A stretch of 64,000 bases of DNA from an uncultured Massilimicrobiota sp. (GTDB lineage Bacteria > Bacillota_I > Bacilli_A > Erysipelotrichales > Coprobacillaceae): contig CALUZM010000006.1 in the NCBI GenBank assembly GCA_944325245.1, forward strand, positions 1 through 64,000, read 5' to 3'. The notes below the pieces were generated by a model, which saw only the letters and a list, made by a program, of their open reading frames with translations, had not been told where the DNA came from and made no database searches. A program made the translations under genes and the position numbers. Each line of letters starts with the position of its first letter. Positions within the stretch are counted from its first letter, which is position 1. This document shows positions 9,340-19,800 of the stretch, one piece after another.

Positions 9340-10200
9340 TTACTCTAATGGTTTTTGATAAAATTGACCTTTAATATCTTTTGAACGAATGATATTGATA
9401 AAGACAGAAGGATCAAGATTTTTACATAAATGACTGACATGTCTCACTTCATCAGCACCTATGACAGTATATAAAATTGTTTTTTGCTCATGTGTATAAC
9501 ATCCTTCTCCTTGAATCAAAGTCACTCCATGATGTGTATATTTCATAATTTCTTGACTTAAAAGATGGGGTTTTTGTGTAATGATGATAAGAGTAATCTT
9601 ATGATCTTTTTGATGGAAATTTTCAATGATTTGCGTTGAAACAAATTGAAAAATTATAGAATACATGGCTGCTTCAAAGCCAAATAGAAAACCAGCAAAA
9701 ATTAATATAAGCATATTAAAAATAAAAATAAAATTCCATGATGGTTGTTTTAATTTATATGATAGATAGATAGCGACAAAATCAGTTCCTCCACTTGAAG
9801 CTCCGCCATATAAAGCAATTACAATTGCAATACCATTCAAAATTCCACCAAATACAGCAACAAGTAATGGATCATATGTTATAGGAGTACTGGGAATGAT
9901 ATCAACAAGAAAAGAATTTAAAATAATCATTAAAATAGAATAACTTGTAAATTTTTTTCCTATAAAATAAAAACCGATAAGTGCAGGGATAGCATTAAGA
10001 GAGATGTTAATAATAAAATAGGGGATATTCATTTCAAAGAATTGATAAAATGATCTTTGTAATAATAGGGATAATCCATTAAAGCCACTAGGAATGAGAC
10101 CGACAGCATTAACAAAAGTTTTAATATTAAAGGACATTATAAGTGATGCAAGCAAAACGCATAGAAAACAAAATAGATACTTTTTTAAAAAATGATACAT
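9340..10200 (-). CDS. YitT family membrane protein (DUF161/DUF2179)
   Basis: About 286 residues. Five or six transmembrane helices fill the first two thirds, with the family motif VGLIPSGFNGL and the glycine-rich YGGASSGGTDFVAIYLS. A cytoplasmic DUF2179 domain (ITLIIITQKP to the end) closes the protein. The start at 10200 gives normal family length and follows the AbgB-like gene's stop by one base, implying translational coupling; a longer reading would run inside that gene. Function is unknown; a transporter role is inference from topology. Confidence 0.85.
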   Translation of the reverse strand: MYHFLKKYLFCFLCVLLASLIMSFNIKTFVNAVGLIPSGFNGLSLLLQRSFYQFFEMNIPYFIINISLNAIPALIGFYFIGKKFTSYSILMIILNSFLVDIIPSTPITYDPLLVAVFGGILNGIAIVIALYGGASSGGTDFVAIYLSYKLKQPSWNFIFIFNMLILIFAGFLFGFEAAMYSIIFQFVSTQIIENFHQKDHKITLIIITQKPHLLSQEIMKYTHHGVTLIQGEGCYTHEQKTILYTVIGADEVRHVSHLCKNLDPSVFINIIRSKDIKGQFYQKPLE

Positions 10201-10201
10201 T

Positions 10202-11599
10202 TTAACGATTGAAATATTCTTGAGGAATTGGACATACGTATTCTTGATTGTGAGTACGTTTTTTTTGTTCTTGTTTTGCTTGTAAAATAATGTTTTTATC
10301 TTCAAATAAATGAATACATGTTTGAAAAAGAACTTCGCTAGCGTATAGCATACCTTTTATTGCATAGCTGGATGTACCTTGTGCAACTTGAATCCAAGAA
10401 TGTGGTTGTGTTCCTAAGCAGAAACAGGCGCAATGAAGTTGAACGAGAGGAACGATTTGACTGACATCCCCCATATCTGAAGAAGCAGTTTCAATAACAT
10501 CTTGTGGAGAATAGGGGAGAATGAAATCGCCGTATGGATGCTCCTGACATAAATTTTTTCTATAGTCTAATTGAAAAGCAGGAATTAAACCTAGATCATG
10601 ATACCAATCATCACCAATGATTTTACGATAATTATCAATATATTGTTTTTCTTCATTGGTGTACTGAGGTAAAGGAATTTTTTGCATAACCTCATAGACA
10701 AGTGTCCCCAAAGTATCATTAGGAATTACATTGCTGACGGCTTTATTAAAAGCAATATCAACTGTTGTCCCTGTCATTAAAGCTGCGCCTTTGGCGATAT
10801 TTGAGACTCTTTCAAAAAGTTTTTGGACAGTTTGATTATTTCGACTGCGAATGAGATAGAGAACTTCTGCTTCTGATTGAACAACATTTGGAGATATTCC
10901 ACCTGTATTTGTTATGGCATAATGGATACGATCTGTCATTTCCATATGTTCTCTTAAATAATTGACTCCAATATCCATAAGCTCAACAGCATCTAAAGCA
11001 CTTCTACCTTTTTCAGGGGCAGAACCAGCATGACTGCTTAATCCATGGAAACGAAAATAATATTGACAATTAGCAAGCATACTTCCCATCATAACAGTAT
11101 TCATAGTACTTGGATGCCAAGTCAGGGCAATATCAATCTGATTAAAGATACCAGAACCAGCTAAATACGTTTTACCTGCACCATTTTCTTCAGCAGGACA
11201 ACCAAAAATAACAATAGAACCACAGTTAGGATGATGGTCAATATATTCTTTTATTAATAAGGCAGCACCAACAATACCGGTTCCTATTAAATGATGGCCA
11301 CACCCATGACCATTATTTGTTTCTTCTCTGGGACAATATGTGAAATAATCTGCTTTTTGACTTAAGCCATTTAAAGCATCATATTCAGCTAATAATCCAA
11401 TAACTGGTTTTTGATGTCCATAAGTTGCTTTAAAAGCAGTCGCTATACCAGCTACGTTTTTTTCTATTTGAAATCCATATGAAGCTAAAGTTTTTGTCAG
11501 TAATTCAACAGTTTTAAATTCTTGATAACCTAATTCAGAAAAGGACCAAATTTGTGAATTAATAGATTGCAATAAATCTTTATATTGATGAATACTCAT
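10202..11599 (-). CDS. M20 family amidohydrolase, AbgB-like
   Basis: 465 residues, matching the length of aminobenzoyl-glutamate hydrolase subunit B. Metal ligands are in NNGHGCGHHLIG, with PAEENGAG for the catalytic Glu and later HSWIQV. A dimerisation domain (HGLSSHAGSAPEKGRSALDA) lies in the middle. It hydrolyses an amide bond in an acylated amino acid, with p-aminobenzoyl-glutamate the known AbgB substrate; the exact substrate here is unproven. Neighbours are an AEC carrier, another M20 peptidase and YitT, suggesting a scavenging unit. Confidence 0.85.
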   Translation of the reverse strand: MSIHQYKDLLQSINSQIWSFSELGYQEFKTVELLTKTLASYGFQIEKNVAGIATAFKATYGHQKPVIGLLAEYDALNGLSQKADYFTYCPREETNNGHGCGHHLIGTGIVGAALLIKEYIDHHPNCGSIVIFGCPAEENGAGKTYLAGSGIFNQIDIALTWHPSTMNTVMMGSMLANCQYYFRFHGLSSHAGSAPEKGRSALDAVELMDIGVNYLREHMEMTDRIHYAITNTGGISPNVVQSEAEVLYLIRSRNNQTVQKLFERVSNIAKGAALMTGTTVDIAFNKAVSNVIPNDTLGTLVYEVMQKIPLPQYTNEEKQYIDNYRKIIGDDWYHDLGLIPAFQLDYRKNLCQEHPYGDFILPYSPQDVIETASSDMGDVSQIVPLVQLHCACFCLGTQPHSWIQVAQGTSSYAIKGMLYASEVLFQTCIHLFEDKNIILQAKQEQKKRTHNQEYVCPIPQEYFNR

Positions 11600-11611
11600 A
11601 AAATAAACCTC

Positions 11612-12526
11612 CTATATTAAAAAGAAATATACAAGTAAAGGAATCGTTATCACAGAAAGTAGTGTAGAAATAAAGATTGTCTGTACAGCCAATTGTTCGT
11701 TTTGATGATAAGTTTTAGCATATAATGCAGCGCTATTCGCTACTGGCATAGCTAATATAATGAGAGCAATTCCTTTGACGATATCGTTTTGAATCAACTG
11801 AAATAAAGGCATAAAACCGATTGGTAATATAAAATTAATAAAAATACAGAATAGATAAATACGACCCTGACATAACATTTGCTTAATATCATATTGTGAC
11901 ATAGTCAAACCAATAATAAACATGGATAATGGAGTTGTCATATTTCCGATACTTGTACAGAAATCAGCGATAGGTGTGGGAATTGGTACAGAAAAGATAT
12001 ATATGATAAAAGCTAATAAAGAGGAAATAATACCAGGGGTCATTAATTTTCGAAAGGAAAAATGAAATTCATGTTGATTTTGATAATTCATCATTAAAAT
12101 ACCAATAGAAAATAAAGAAATATTAAAGCCAATGTTAATCATAGCAGTGTATAACAAAGCACCTTGTCCATAGATAGATTGAATCAAAGGGAATCCCATA
12201 AAACCAACATTGGGGTAACTGATCATAAACATATATAAAGATGCATCTTTTTGAATATGCAATACTTTTATGATGACATAGGCAATGATGGGTAATAGAA
12301 ATACTAATAAAAAGCTGGCATAGAGAATATCTATAATTGGCATTTGATCAAAATGAGAAGTTGTAACGGAAGATAAAATCAAAAAAGGCATAGTGATATT
12401 CAAAACAAATTTTGTTAGATCATTGGAAAACTGATAATGAAAAAGATGACATTTACCTATGAAAAAACCTAAACAGATCATCATGAATAATTGGAGCAAT
12501 TGTATCAAAATAACAGTTATACTCAT
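11612..12526 (-). CDS. AEC family transporter
   Basis: 304 residues with about ten transmembrane helices in two five-helix halves, the auxin efflux carrier/malate permease fold. Helix-breaking N/P motifs appear at ISYPNVGFMGFPLIQSIYG and AMPVANSAALYA, typical of the family. The ATG at 12526 overlaps the stop of the upstream M20 gene (ATGA), and GGGAG lies 7 bases before it, which decides the start. It may move the product or substrate of the flanking M20 hydrolases; direction is not clear from sequence. Confidence 0.88.
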   Translation of the reverse strand: MSITVILIQLLQLFMMICLGFFIGKCHLFHYQFSNDLTKFVLNITMPFLILSSVTTSHFDQMPIIDILYASFLLVFLLPIIAYVIIKVLHIQKDASLYMFMISYPNVGFMGFPLIQSIYGQGALLYTAMINIGFNISLFSIGILMMNYQNQHEFHFSFRKLMTPGIISSLLAFIIYIFSVPIPTPIADFCTSIGNMTTPLSMFIIGLTMSQYDIKQMLCQGRIYLFCIFINFILPIGFMPLFQLIQNDIVKGIALIILAMPVANSAALYAKTYHQNEQLAVQTIFISTLLSVITIPLLVYFFLI

Positions 12527-13671
12527 ATACGTAACTCCCAATCAACATATTGAAGAATTAATGCCATAGCAACCTGAAATCCTATAGGAATACTGTTTAT
12601 ATCAATCCATTCATGGTAAGTATGAGCATCACCGCCAATGATTGTGCCAATTGTATTTGCGCAAATTCCATATGATAAAGGAATATTAGAATCAGTCGAA
12701 TTTTCGCATAGAATAACATCTTTTTTATAGAAGTGTTGAATGATGTTCAGATTTCTATTTGTAAATTTTTCCATTTTTTCTTGTGATAAAGGTCCATTAC
12801 CAGGACGTTCTCCTAATACTTTGATTTGAATATCAACATGTTTATTATTTATATGATGAATGATGTTTTGAAATGACTGTTCCATAATATCAAGACATTG
12901 TTGACTTGACGAACGAAATTCATATGTGACAGAAGCGTGGTTAGCGATAACATTGATTGCACTTCCACCTTCTATTTTTCCGAAATTAAAAGTTGTTTTT
13001 GCTTCTGTTGGCAAAGAAATTTGATTGAGTTGTGTAATTATCTTTGCAATCCAAGTGATTGCATTTTCTTGACCAAAATTAACATAGGAGTGACCACCAT
13101 CTGTTGTGACATCAATCTGATAACGTTTGGAACCAACTGCACAGCAGGTACATTCATTTAAATAGCCATCCAAAGAAATGAATTCTTTAATCTGTGAATG
13201 GTATTTTTCAATGATTTCACGACAACCCATTGAATTTCCTAGACCTTCTTCTCCTGAGTTAATAACAAATAAGATTTGATATTTAGGTTTAAGTTTCTTT
13301 TCGATCATATATTTTATTGTCATTAACATATTGACCATATTAGCTGTATCATCTCCAATACCTGGGGCAAAAAGTTTGTCATCAATTTGTTGAACTTGGA
13401 TATCCTGAATATCAGGAAAAGCAATGTCATTGTGAGCCATAATCACGATGATTTTGTCATTGCAATACCCTTCAATAGGACAGATCACATTATGAACATG
13501 ATCCATATATGCATTTGCACCTAGTGATAATAGCCAATTCAAACAAAAAGTAGCACGCTTTTTTTCATGAAAAGTTGGAGAAGGAATTTCTGTCAGTTTT
13601 TTTAATAATTGAATATTTTCTTCAAAATGCTGTTGAATATATATTGTTTCTTCATATGTTAAATAATCCAT
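12523..13671 (-). CDS. M20/PepT-like metallopeptidase
   Basis: 382 residues. Metal-binding residues are visible in VIMAHNDIAFPD, PGIGDDTANMV, NSGEEGLGNSMG with the catalytic Glu, and the late GGDAHTYHEW. This arrangement is closer to tripeptidase-type M20B proteins than to the AbgB neighbour. It likely removes N-terminal residues from small peptides. The start at 13671 has AAGGAG 8 bases upstream; upstream in-frame codons overlap the RDD gene. It is translationally coupled to the AEC carrier gene. Confidence 0.85.
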   Translation of the reverse strand: MDYLTYEETIYIQQHFEENIQLLKKLTEIPSPTFHEKKRATFCLNWLLSLGANAYMDHVHNVICPIEGYCNDKIIVIMAHNDIAFPDIQDIQVQQIDDKLFAPGIGDDTANMVNMLMTIKYMIEKKLKPKYQILFVINSGEEGLGNSMGCREIIEKYHSQIKEFISLDGYLNECTCCAVGSKRYQIDVTTDGGHSYVNFGQENAITWIAKIITQLNQISLPTEAKTTFNFGKIEGGSAINVIANHASVTYEFRSSSQQCLDIMEQSFQNIIHHINNKHVDIQIKVLGERPGNGPLSQEKMEKFTNRNLNIIQHFYKKDVILCENSTDSNIPLSYGICANTIGTIIGGDAHTYHEWIDINSIPIGFQVAMALILQYVDWELRI

Positions 13672-13681
13672 AAATAACTCC

Positions 13682-14173
13682 TTATTGAATCTCTGTTTTA
13701 GCCACACGATCATATAAAGCAATGTGATTTCTATGACAAAGCATATAAATAATCATAATGACAGATAGAATGAAAACGAATGTATTGATATAAGGTGTTA
13801 ATGAAATTGAAGAAAACAAAGAAATAAACTGAACGATTAAAGAGGTCAAAGAAGTTAAGCAAAGCATATATATGCATTGTCTGATGCATAATGAAGAAAA
13901 AGAGGAGTAGCTGATTTTATATTTCATAATTTTCTTCCCAATCGTTTGTCCATGAAAGAAATATGGAATGATAAGAAAATATAGGATGAGTGCGAATATG
14001 CTTAGTAAGAGTAAAATGGAAGATATTGGTTGAGAAAATAAAGAGATATCTTGAGAAATCTGATGAAATTGATAATATGTAGCGAGTGAAATAGGAATTG
14101 TAGATAAAAGTGTACCTAAGTATAAATCAATAAAGTAAGCAAAAGCCCTTTTTATAAGTGATATATTATTCAT
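13682..14173 (-). CDS. RDD family membrane protein
   Basis: 163 residues with the RDD signature near the start (KRAFAYFIDLYLG), where the conserved Arg and Asp are in place. There are four transmembrane helices and a cytoplasmic GKKIMKYKI segment between them. Some RDD proteins act in ion transport but most are uncharacterised. AGGAGG lies at good distance from the ATG. It is first gene of the minus-strand peptidase/transporter unit, 10 bases before the M20 gene. Confidence 0.85.
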   Translation of the reverse strand: MNNISLIKRAFAYFIDLYLGTLLSTIPISLATYYQFHQISQDISLFSQPISSILLLLSIFALILYFLIIPYFFHGQTIGKKIMKYKISYSSFSSLCIRQCIYMLCLTSLTSLIVQFISLFSSISLTPYINTFVFILSVIMIIYMLCHRNHIALYDRVAKTEIQ

Positions 14174-14190
14174 TTTTTATCCCTCCTGTG

Positions 14191-14215
14191 AAAAAAGGCA
14201 TGTTTTTCATGCCTT
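14191..14215 (-). terminator. intrinsic terminator of the PTS IIC gene
   Basis: A perfect 10-bp stem aaaaggcatg / catgcctttt with a 5-base loop and a minus-strand T run. It separates the beta-glucoside locus from the RDD operon. Confidence 0.85.
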
Positions 14216-14220
14216 TTGTT

Positions 14221-15507
14221 TTATTGTCTTGTAGCAATTTGTTCATTATCATATTCTTGCTTATCCTGCATTTTAAAGAATGGATAATAGATGGCCATAC
14301 TGACAAGAATGAGAACAATTTGCAAAACAGCACCTTGCCAACCACATAATAAGAATCCTGAAATAATAGGTGGAGTTGTCCAAGGGACTTCAACACCAAT
14401 GCTTACTGGAACTAATCCAAAGAATGTAGTAGCATAAGTTACTATAGCAACAGCAATATTCGCGATAATAAATGGAATTGCCATAATTGGGTTGAGAACA
14501 ATTGGTAATCCAAAGACAATAGGTTCATTGATATTGAATAAAGCAGGTACAATAGATAATTTTCCTAATGCCTTATATTGAGATGATTTAGCAGTAAGAA
14601 GAATCACAATAGCTAAACCTAAAGTTGCAGCAGTTCCTCCAATTTTAACAAAGTTAGCAATAAATTGATAATTGACGATATTGGTAGCGGCTTGTCCTAA
14701 TTCAAGTGCAGCAGCATTTTCAGCTGAAAGTGATCTCCAAATAGGATTCATAACAGCAGAAACAATAGAAGAACCATGTAAACCAAAGCACCATAAGATA
14801 GCTTCAATAAATAGCACAATACAAGTTGCTGGTAAAGTACTACCTAGTGATTGTAATGGCTGTTGTAGGATTGTAAAAATAAAGTTTTGTGCACTACCAA
14901 AGTCAGTGTTTACAAAAATTAGTCGAATAATATTGAAGATAATAAAGATAATGGCAGCTGGAATTAAAGATTCAAATGGTTTTGCTACGTTTTGTGGGAC
15001 AGCATCAGGAAGTTTAATTGTCCATCCTCTATTTAAAATAAAACGATATATTTCAACTGCTAAACAAGATGAAATAATAGCTAAAAATAAACCAGAAGCA
15101 CCAAAATTATCGATTGGTAATCCTTTAGCATTGTCTGCATCTACAATCAAAGGAGTGAGCATAAAATAAGAGACGAAAGCAACGATAATAGATTCACGAC
15201 TTCCAATTTTATAATGATTTGCTAAAGATTTAGCAATTCCTACAACAACATATAATGACATCAAACCATAGCTGATACGATATGGAAACATAAAGATATC
15301 ATTCCAGTTTTCTCCTAATATACCAGCCATAAATTCTTCATAACCATTTATTGGAATACTTGTTAATAATAGAAATATAGATCCTACAATAATAATTGGC
15401 ATAACACCAAAAAAACCTTCTTTGATAGCTGTCAAATATCTATTGCTACTAATTTTCATAGCAATAGGGACAAGCTTTTCATTCATTTTTTCGAACACAC
15501 TATTCAT
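14221..15507 (-). CDS. celB: PTS cellobiose-type EIIC permease
   Basis: 428 residues, normal for the lactose/cellobiose/lichenan EIIC. About ten hydrophobic helices; family motifs include AIKEGFFGVMPIIIVGSIF near the start, FGLHGSSIVSAVMNPIW, and FNINEPIVFGLPIVLNP, which contains the sugar-binding Asn-Glu. It carries beta-glucosides across the membrane while they are phosphorylated by EIIB. It lies 16 bases downstream of a GH1 gene and an RpiR gene. No EIIA or EIIB is next to it; an EIIB is found at 6711. Symbol by family only. Confidence 0.92.
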   Translation of the reverse strand: MNSVFEKMNEKLVPIAMKISSNRYLTAIKEGFFGVMPIIIVGSIFLLLTSIPINGYEEFMAGILGENWNDIFMFPYRISYGLMSLYVVVGIAKSLANHYKIGSRESIIVAFVSYFMLTPLIVDADNAKGLPIDNFGASGLFLAIISSCLAVEIYRFILNRGWTIKLPDAVPQNVAKPFESLIPAAIIFIIFNIIRLIFVNTDFGSAQNFIFTILQQPLQSLGSTLPATCIVLFIEAILWCFGLHGSSIVSAVMNPIWRSLSAENAAALELGQAATNIVNYQFIANFVKIGGTAATLGLAIVILLTAKSSQYKALGKLSIVPALFNINEPIVFGLPIVLNPIMAIPFIIANIAVAIVTYATTFFGLVPVSIGVEVPWTTPPIISGFLLCGWQGAVLQIVLILVSMAIYYPFFKMQDKQEYDNEQIATRQ

Positions 15508-15523
15508 TTTTTACCCTCTTTCC

Positions 15524-16972
<1,449 letters not shown>

Positions 16973-17000
16973 TTAAAAAAAATATGTGTTGAACATCATT

Positions 17001-17054
17001 TAACACTGTTAAAAAATTTGTCAAAAAAACGAAACAGAAAATTGAACAGTGTTA
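17001..17054 (-). promoter_or_regulatory. spaced inverted repeat and promoter upstream of GH1
   Basis: The 10-bp inverted repeat taacactgtt (17001-17010) / aacagtgtta (17045-17054) flanks a minus-strand TTGACA. One arm overlaps the spacer to a weak -10 (AATGAT), the other the RpiR stop codon. It may be the RpiR binding site for the GH1-EIIC unit. Confidence 0.5.
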
Positions 17055-17945
17055 TTTTTTGTCGGCATCATCAATTAAAATAGGATTGCTAGAACTACGT
17101 TTATTTTCAAATTTATGAGTAACATTCATTTTATATTCAAGATTGTCAGCATAATTTAGTGAAAAATAAGTTGCATATAAAGTGTCCAAAAGAAAGAAAA
17201 TTGATAGATTACTATTAAAATTTGCAATATTATGAGTTAATCTTTCTCTAGTAGAAATAAAAAGATTGATATCACTCATCTGATTTAATGTGTTTTCTCC
17301 AAAAGATGTCATAGAAATAAATGGAATCTTTTTGATAATGCAGGTTTGTGCCATGTCAATAATATTTCCTGTTTCACCAGAGTATGAAATAAAGATGACA
17401 CAATCACGATTCGTAATACAATTCATTTCATATCTTTGATAATTTAAGTTATTCGTAATATAAACGTTTTTTCCTATTTTCATCATTTTTTCTTTAAATG
17501 ATTCTGCAATGTTAAGTGCAGTACCAAAAGAATAAATATGAATATTTTGAGCTTTAGATAATGTGAGAACAGCTTTTTGTAGGGAATCATGATGTAATAA
17601 AGATAATGTATCTTTAATTGTTTCTTCATAAAGAGTTCCCATTTTATTAGCAATCATAAAAAAAGTATCTTTTTCATTGAAAGGAATATTAGGATCAACA
17701 TTTCCAAATTGTTGGTCAAGATATTGTATTTCTTTTAAATATGCACTTTTAAAATGATCAAATCCTTTAACACCAACTTTTTCACATAGATTTAAAACTG
17801 TTCCTGGAGAAGTATATGTTTCTCTTGCGATTTTTCTGGCTGAAATATCTTTGATATCTTCACCAAGATTAATAATATAATCAGCGATAATCATTTCACT
17901 CTTTGAAAAATTTTCTTTTTGAATTAATTTATCAACTAAAAGCAT
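17052..17945 (-). CDS. RpiR/MurR family transcriptional regulator
   Basis: 297 residues. An N-terminal helix-turn-helix (ISARKIARETYTSPGTVLNLCEKVG) is followed by a SIS sugar-isomerase domain with IHIYSFGTALNIAESF, CVIFISYSGETGNII and ISMTSFGENTL. The SIS domain binds phosphorylated sugars and controls DNA binding. It is the intact counterpart of the broken RpiR at 5757 and lies directly upstream of GH1 and EIIC, so it most likely controls them. The inverted repeat at its 3' end may be its operator. Confidence 0.9.
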   Translation of the reverse strand: MLLVDKLIQKENFSKSEMIIADYIINLGEDIKDISARKIARETYTSPGTVLNLCEKVGVKGFDHFKSAYLKEIQYLDQQFGNVDPNIPFNEKDTFFMIANKMGTLYEETIKDTLSLLHHDSLQKAVLTLSKAQNIHIYSFGTALNIAESFKEKMMKIGKNVYITNNLNYQRYEMNCITNRDCVIFISYSGETGNIIDMAQTCIIKKIPFISMTSFGENTLNQMSDINLFISTRERLTHNIANFNSNLSIFFLLDTLYATYFSLNYADNLEYKMNVTHKFENKRSSSNPILIDDADKK

Positions 17946-18117
17946 AAACCCACACTCCTTATGTCGTTATTGTAACATATTATTCTTAAAGAAATCATGT
18001 GATTTTTATGACTTATTATTTAGAAATTTTAGGAAATATTTCAATGATTTTTCTTGATATGTCTTTGATGAGGAGAGAAGACATATAAGCTATTCTATTT
18101 TTATAGAATAGTAGATT

Positions 18118-19436
18118 TTATATAAATGGTGCGAAATACATAGGCATAAATTGTATACCATTTTCTTGTTTGTAGTCTTTTTGTGAAAAGATATAACAGT
18201 TCTTAATGTGTTTCGAATATTTTTTGTAAATTCACATATAGAATCATGTTTACCCAATCCTGAAGATTTGACTTCAATAGCTGAAATTTTACTACCATCA
18301 GAAATTAAAAAGTCTATCTTATAATAATGAGTGCTATTTTCTTTATCCCATGTATGATAATATAATTCCCTATCTTTTGAAGCTAACAACTGAGCCATTA
18401 AATTTTCATATAGATACCCTAAATTTGCTGGTAATTTATCAGAAAGAAGTTTAGCATATATTTCATTTTCTGTAATAGGTCGATCAATAAACATAAGTGT
18501 TACAAATAATCCTGTATCGGATAAATAGAGTTTATAGCTATTTAAATCCTTCGTTAAAGTCAAACTCACTCTTGGGTCAGTTGAATTGTAGCATGGTAAT
18601 ACAGTTTTAGAATCAAATAAATCAAATAATAATTCTTCTTTAAACGTTGTTCTCTTTTTGAGTGCAGAAGAAATACGATATTTTTTAAGGTCTTTAGCTA
18701 ATTGAGAAGGGATTGAATGATAAAGTGCAGAAATTTTTCCAGATGGATCTATTTTTTTAAAATCTTCTTCATACAAATGAATGATTTGGCGTTTGACGTT
18801 ATCTATAGTAGAAAAATTATTTCCATTAACATATGCTTCAACGGCTTGAGGCATACCCCGACTGCCATATAAATTCTAATGTCTCTCATAAGTTTTCTAT
18901 TCACTTCTTGACCAATGGCTGTTTTCATATCAAACAGTTGTTTGATTAAATTGTAATTATTTCCTGTCGCATTGCAGAATTCCTCATAATCCATAGGATA
19001 CACTTCAATCTTCATTTCTTCAGAAGGAATTAAGATATCTTTCACATTTTTTTAATGGATATCAAAGAACCGGTTTCAATATAATGATATCTTCCATCTT
19101 TTACCAAATGCTTAATGGCTTGTCTAGCTTTAGGAAATAACTGTACTTCATCAAAGATAATCACTGATTCATGTTCATATAAATTAATTCCAGTAATTGC
19201 CTGTAACCTTAAAAAAACATATTTAAATTATTAATATCATCAAAGCAAGATAATATATCAGGTGAAGCAATTGAAAAATCTATAAGAATATATGATTTAT
19301 ATTCATTTTCGGCAAATAATTTGGCTATTGTTGATTTCCCTACACGTCTTGCTCCCTCTAATAAAACAGCATAGTTATCAGCATAATGAGATTTCCAATC
19401 TGCTAACTTATCATAAGCTTTTCTTTTAAAATACAT
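18118..19436 (-). pseudogene. AAA ATPase with DUF4143, four frameshifts
   Basis: The pieces add up to about 440 residues of an AAA_14/DUF4143 ATPase. Walker A is EGARRVGKST in the first piece and Walker B VIIFDEVQLF in the next frame. Then follow YPMDYEEFC, the family motif VGGMPQAVEAY, a DUF4143 nuclease-like EVKSSG, and PMYFAPFI at the end. Each break is repaired by one base in a homopolymer: A7 at 19211-19217, T7 at 19047-19053, C4 at 18856-18859 and T6 at 18220-18225 (plus-strand letters), each one base short. Four breaks in 1.3 kb suggest real decay more than random error. Family function is poorly known. Confidence 0.88.
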
Positions 19437-19453
19437 GGTAACCACTCCTTTAT

Positions 19454-19505
19454 TGCGTTTCTTCAATATTATTTTAGACTAAATAATGCATTTCTTCAAA
19501 ATTAT
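19454..19505 (-). promoter_or_regulatory. promoter with tandem 19-bp repeats for the ATPase
   Basis: Two direct repeats of 19 bp with 17 identities begin at 19454 and 19487, 33 bp apart. On the minus strand the -35 TTGAAG (19499-19494) lies in one repeat. A -10 TAAAAT (19476-19471) follows after a 17-base spacer, and the second repeat lies downstream of the start. The bases from 19506 to 19800 hold nothing else I can identify. Confidence 0.6.
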
Positions 19506-19800
19506 ATATTTTAAGATTTGATATTGATATGAAATCCATATGTTTATATTATGATTTATGAGATTATAATTATTCATTAATTTTTTGGCTTTGAATTACA
19601 AATCACAAAACGCGTTCATTCTTTACATCACATTATTCATTGCAGGCAATCAACAAATAAAGGGCTTTGTTTATGAAGAGAATTATCCATTTTATTATTA
19701 TAGAGGGCAAAAATTTGAACTCTTTTTTAGAAAATCTTTCATAATTTTTTTCATTATTATTCATTTTTATATGTATAGTGAAGATAGGAAAGGTGATATT

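Noticed and set aside
14672-15169. 165-codon open frame opposite the PTS IIC gene
   Set aside because: It lies fully antisense within a well-conserved permease gene and has no family motif.
19585-19800. 72-codon N-terminal extension of the glycosyltransferase
   Set aside because: The family fold starts at 19801 next to a binding site; the extension looks like intergenic AT-rich sequence.
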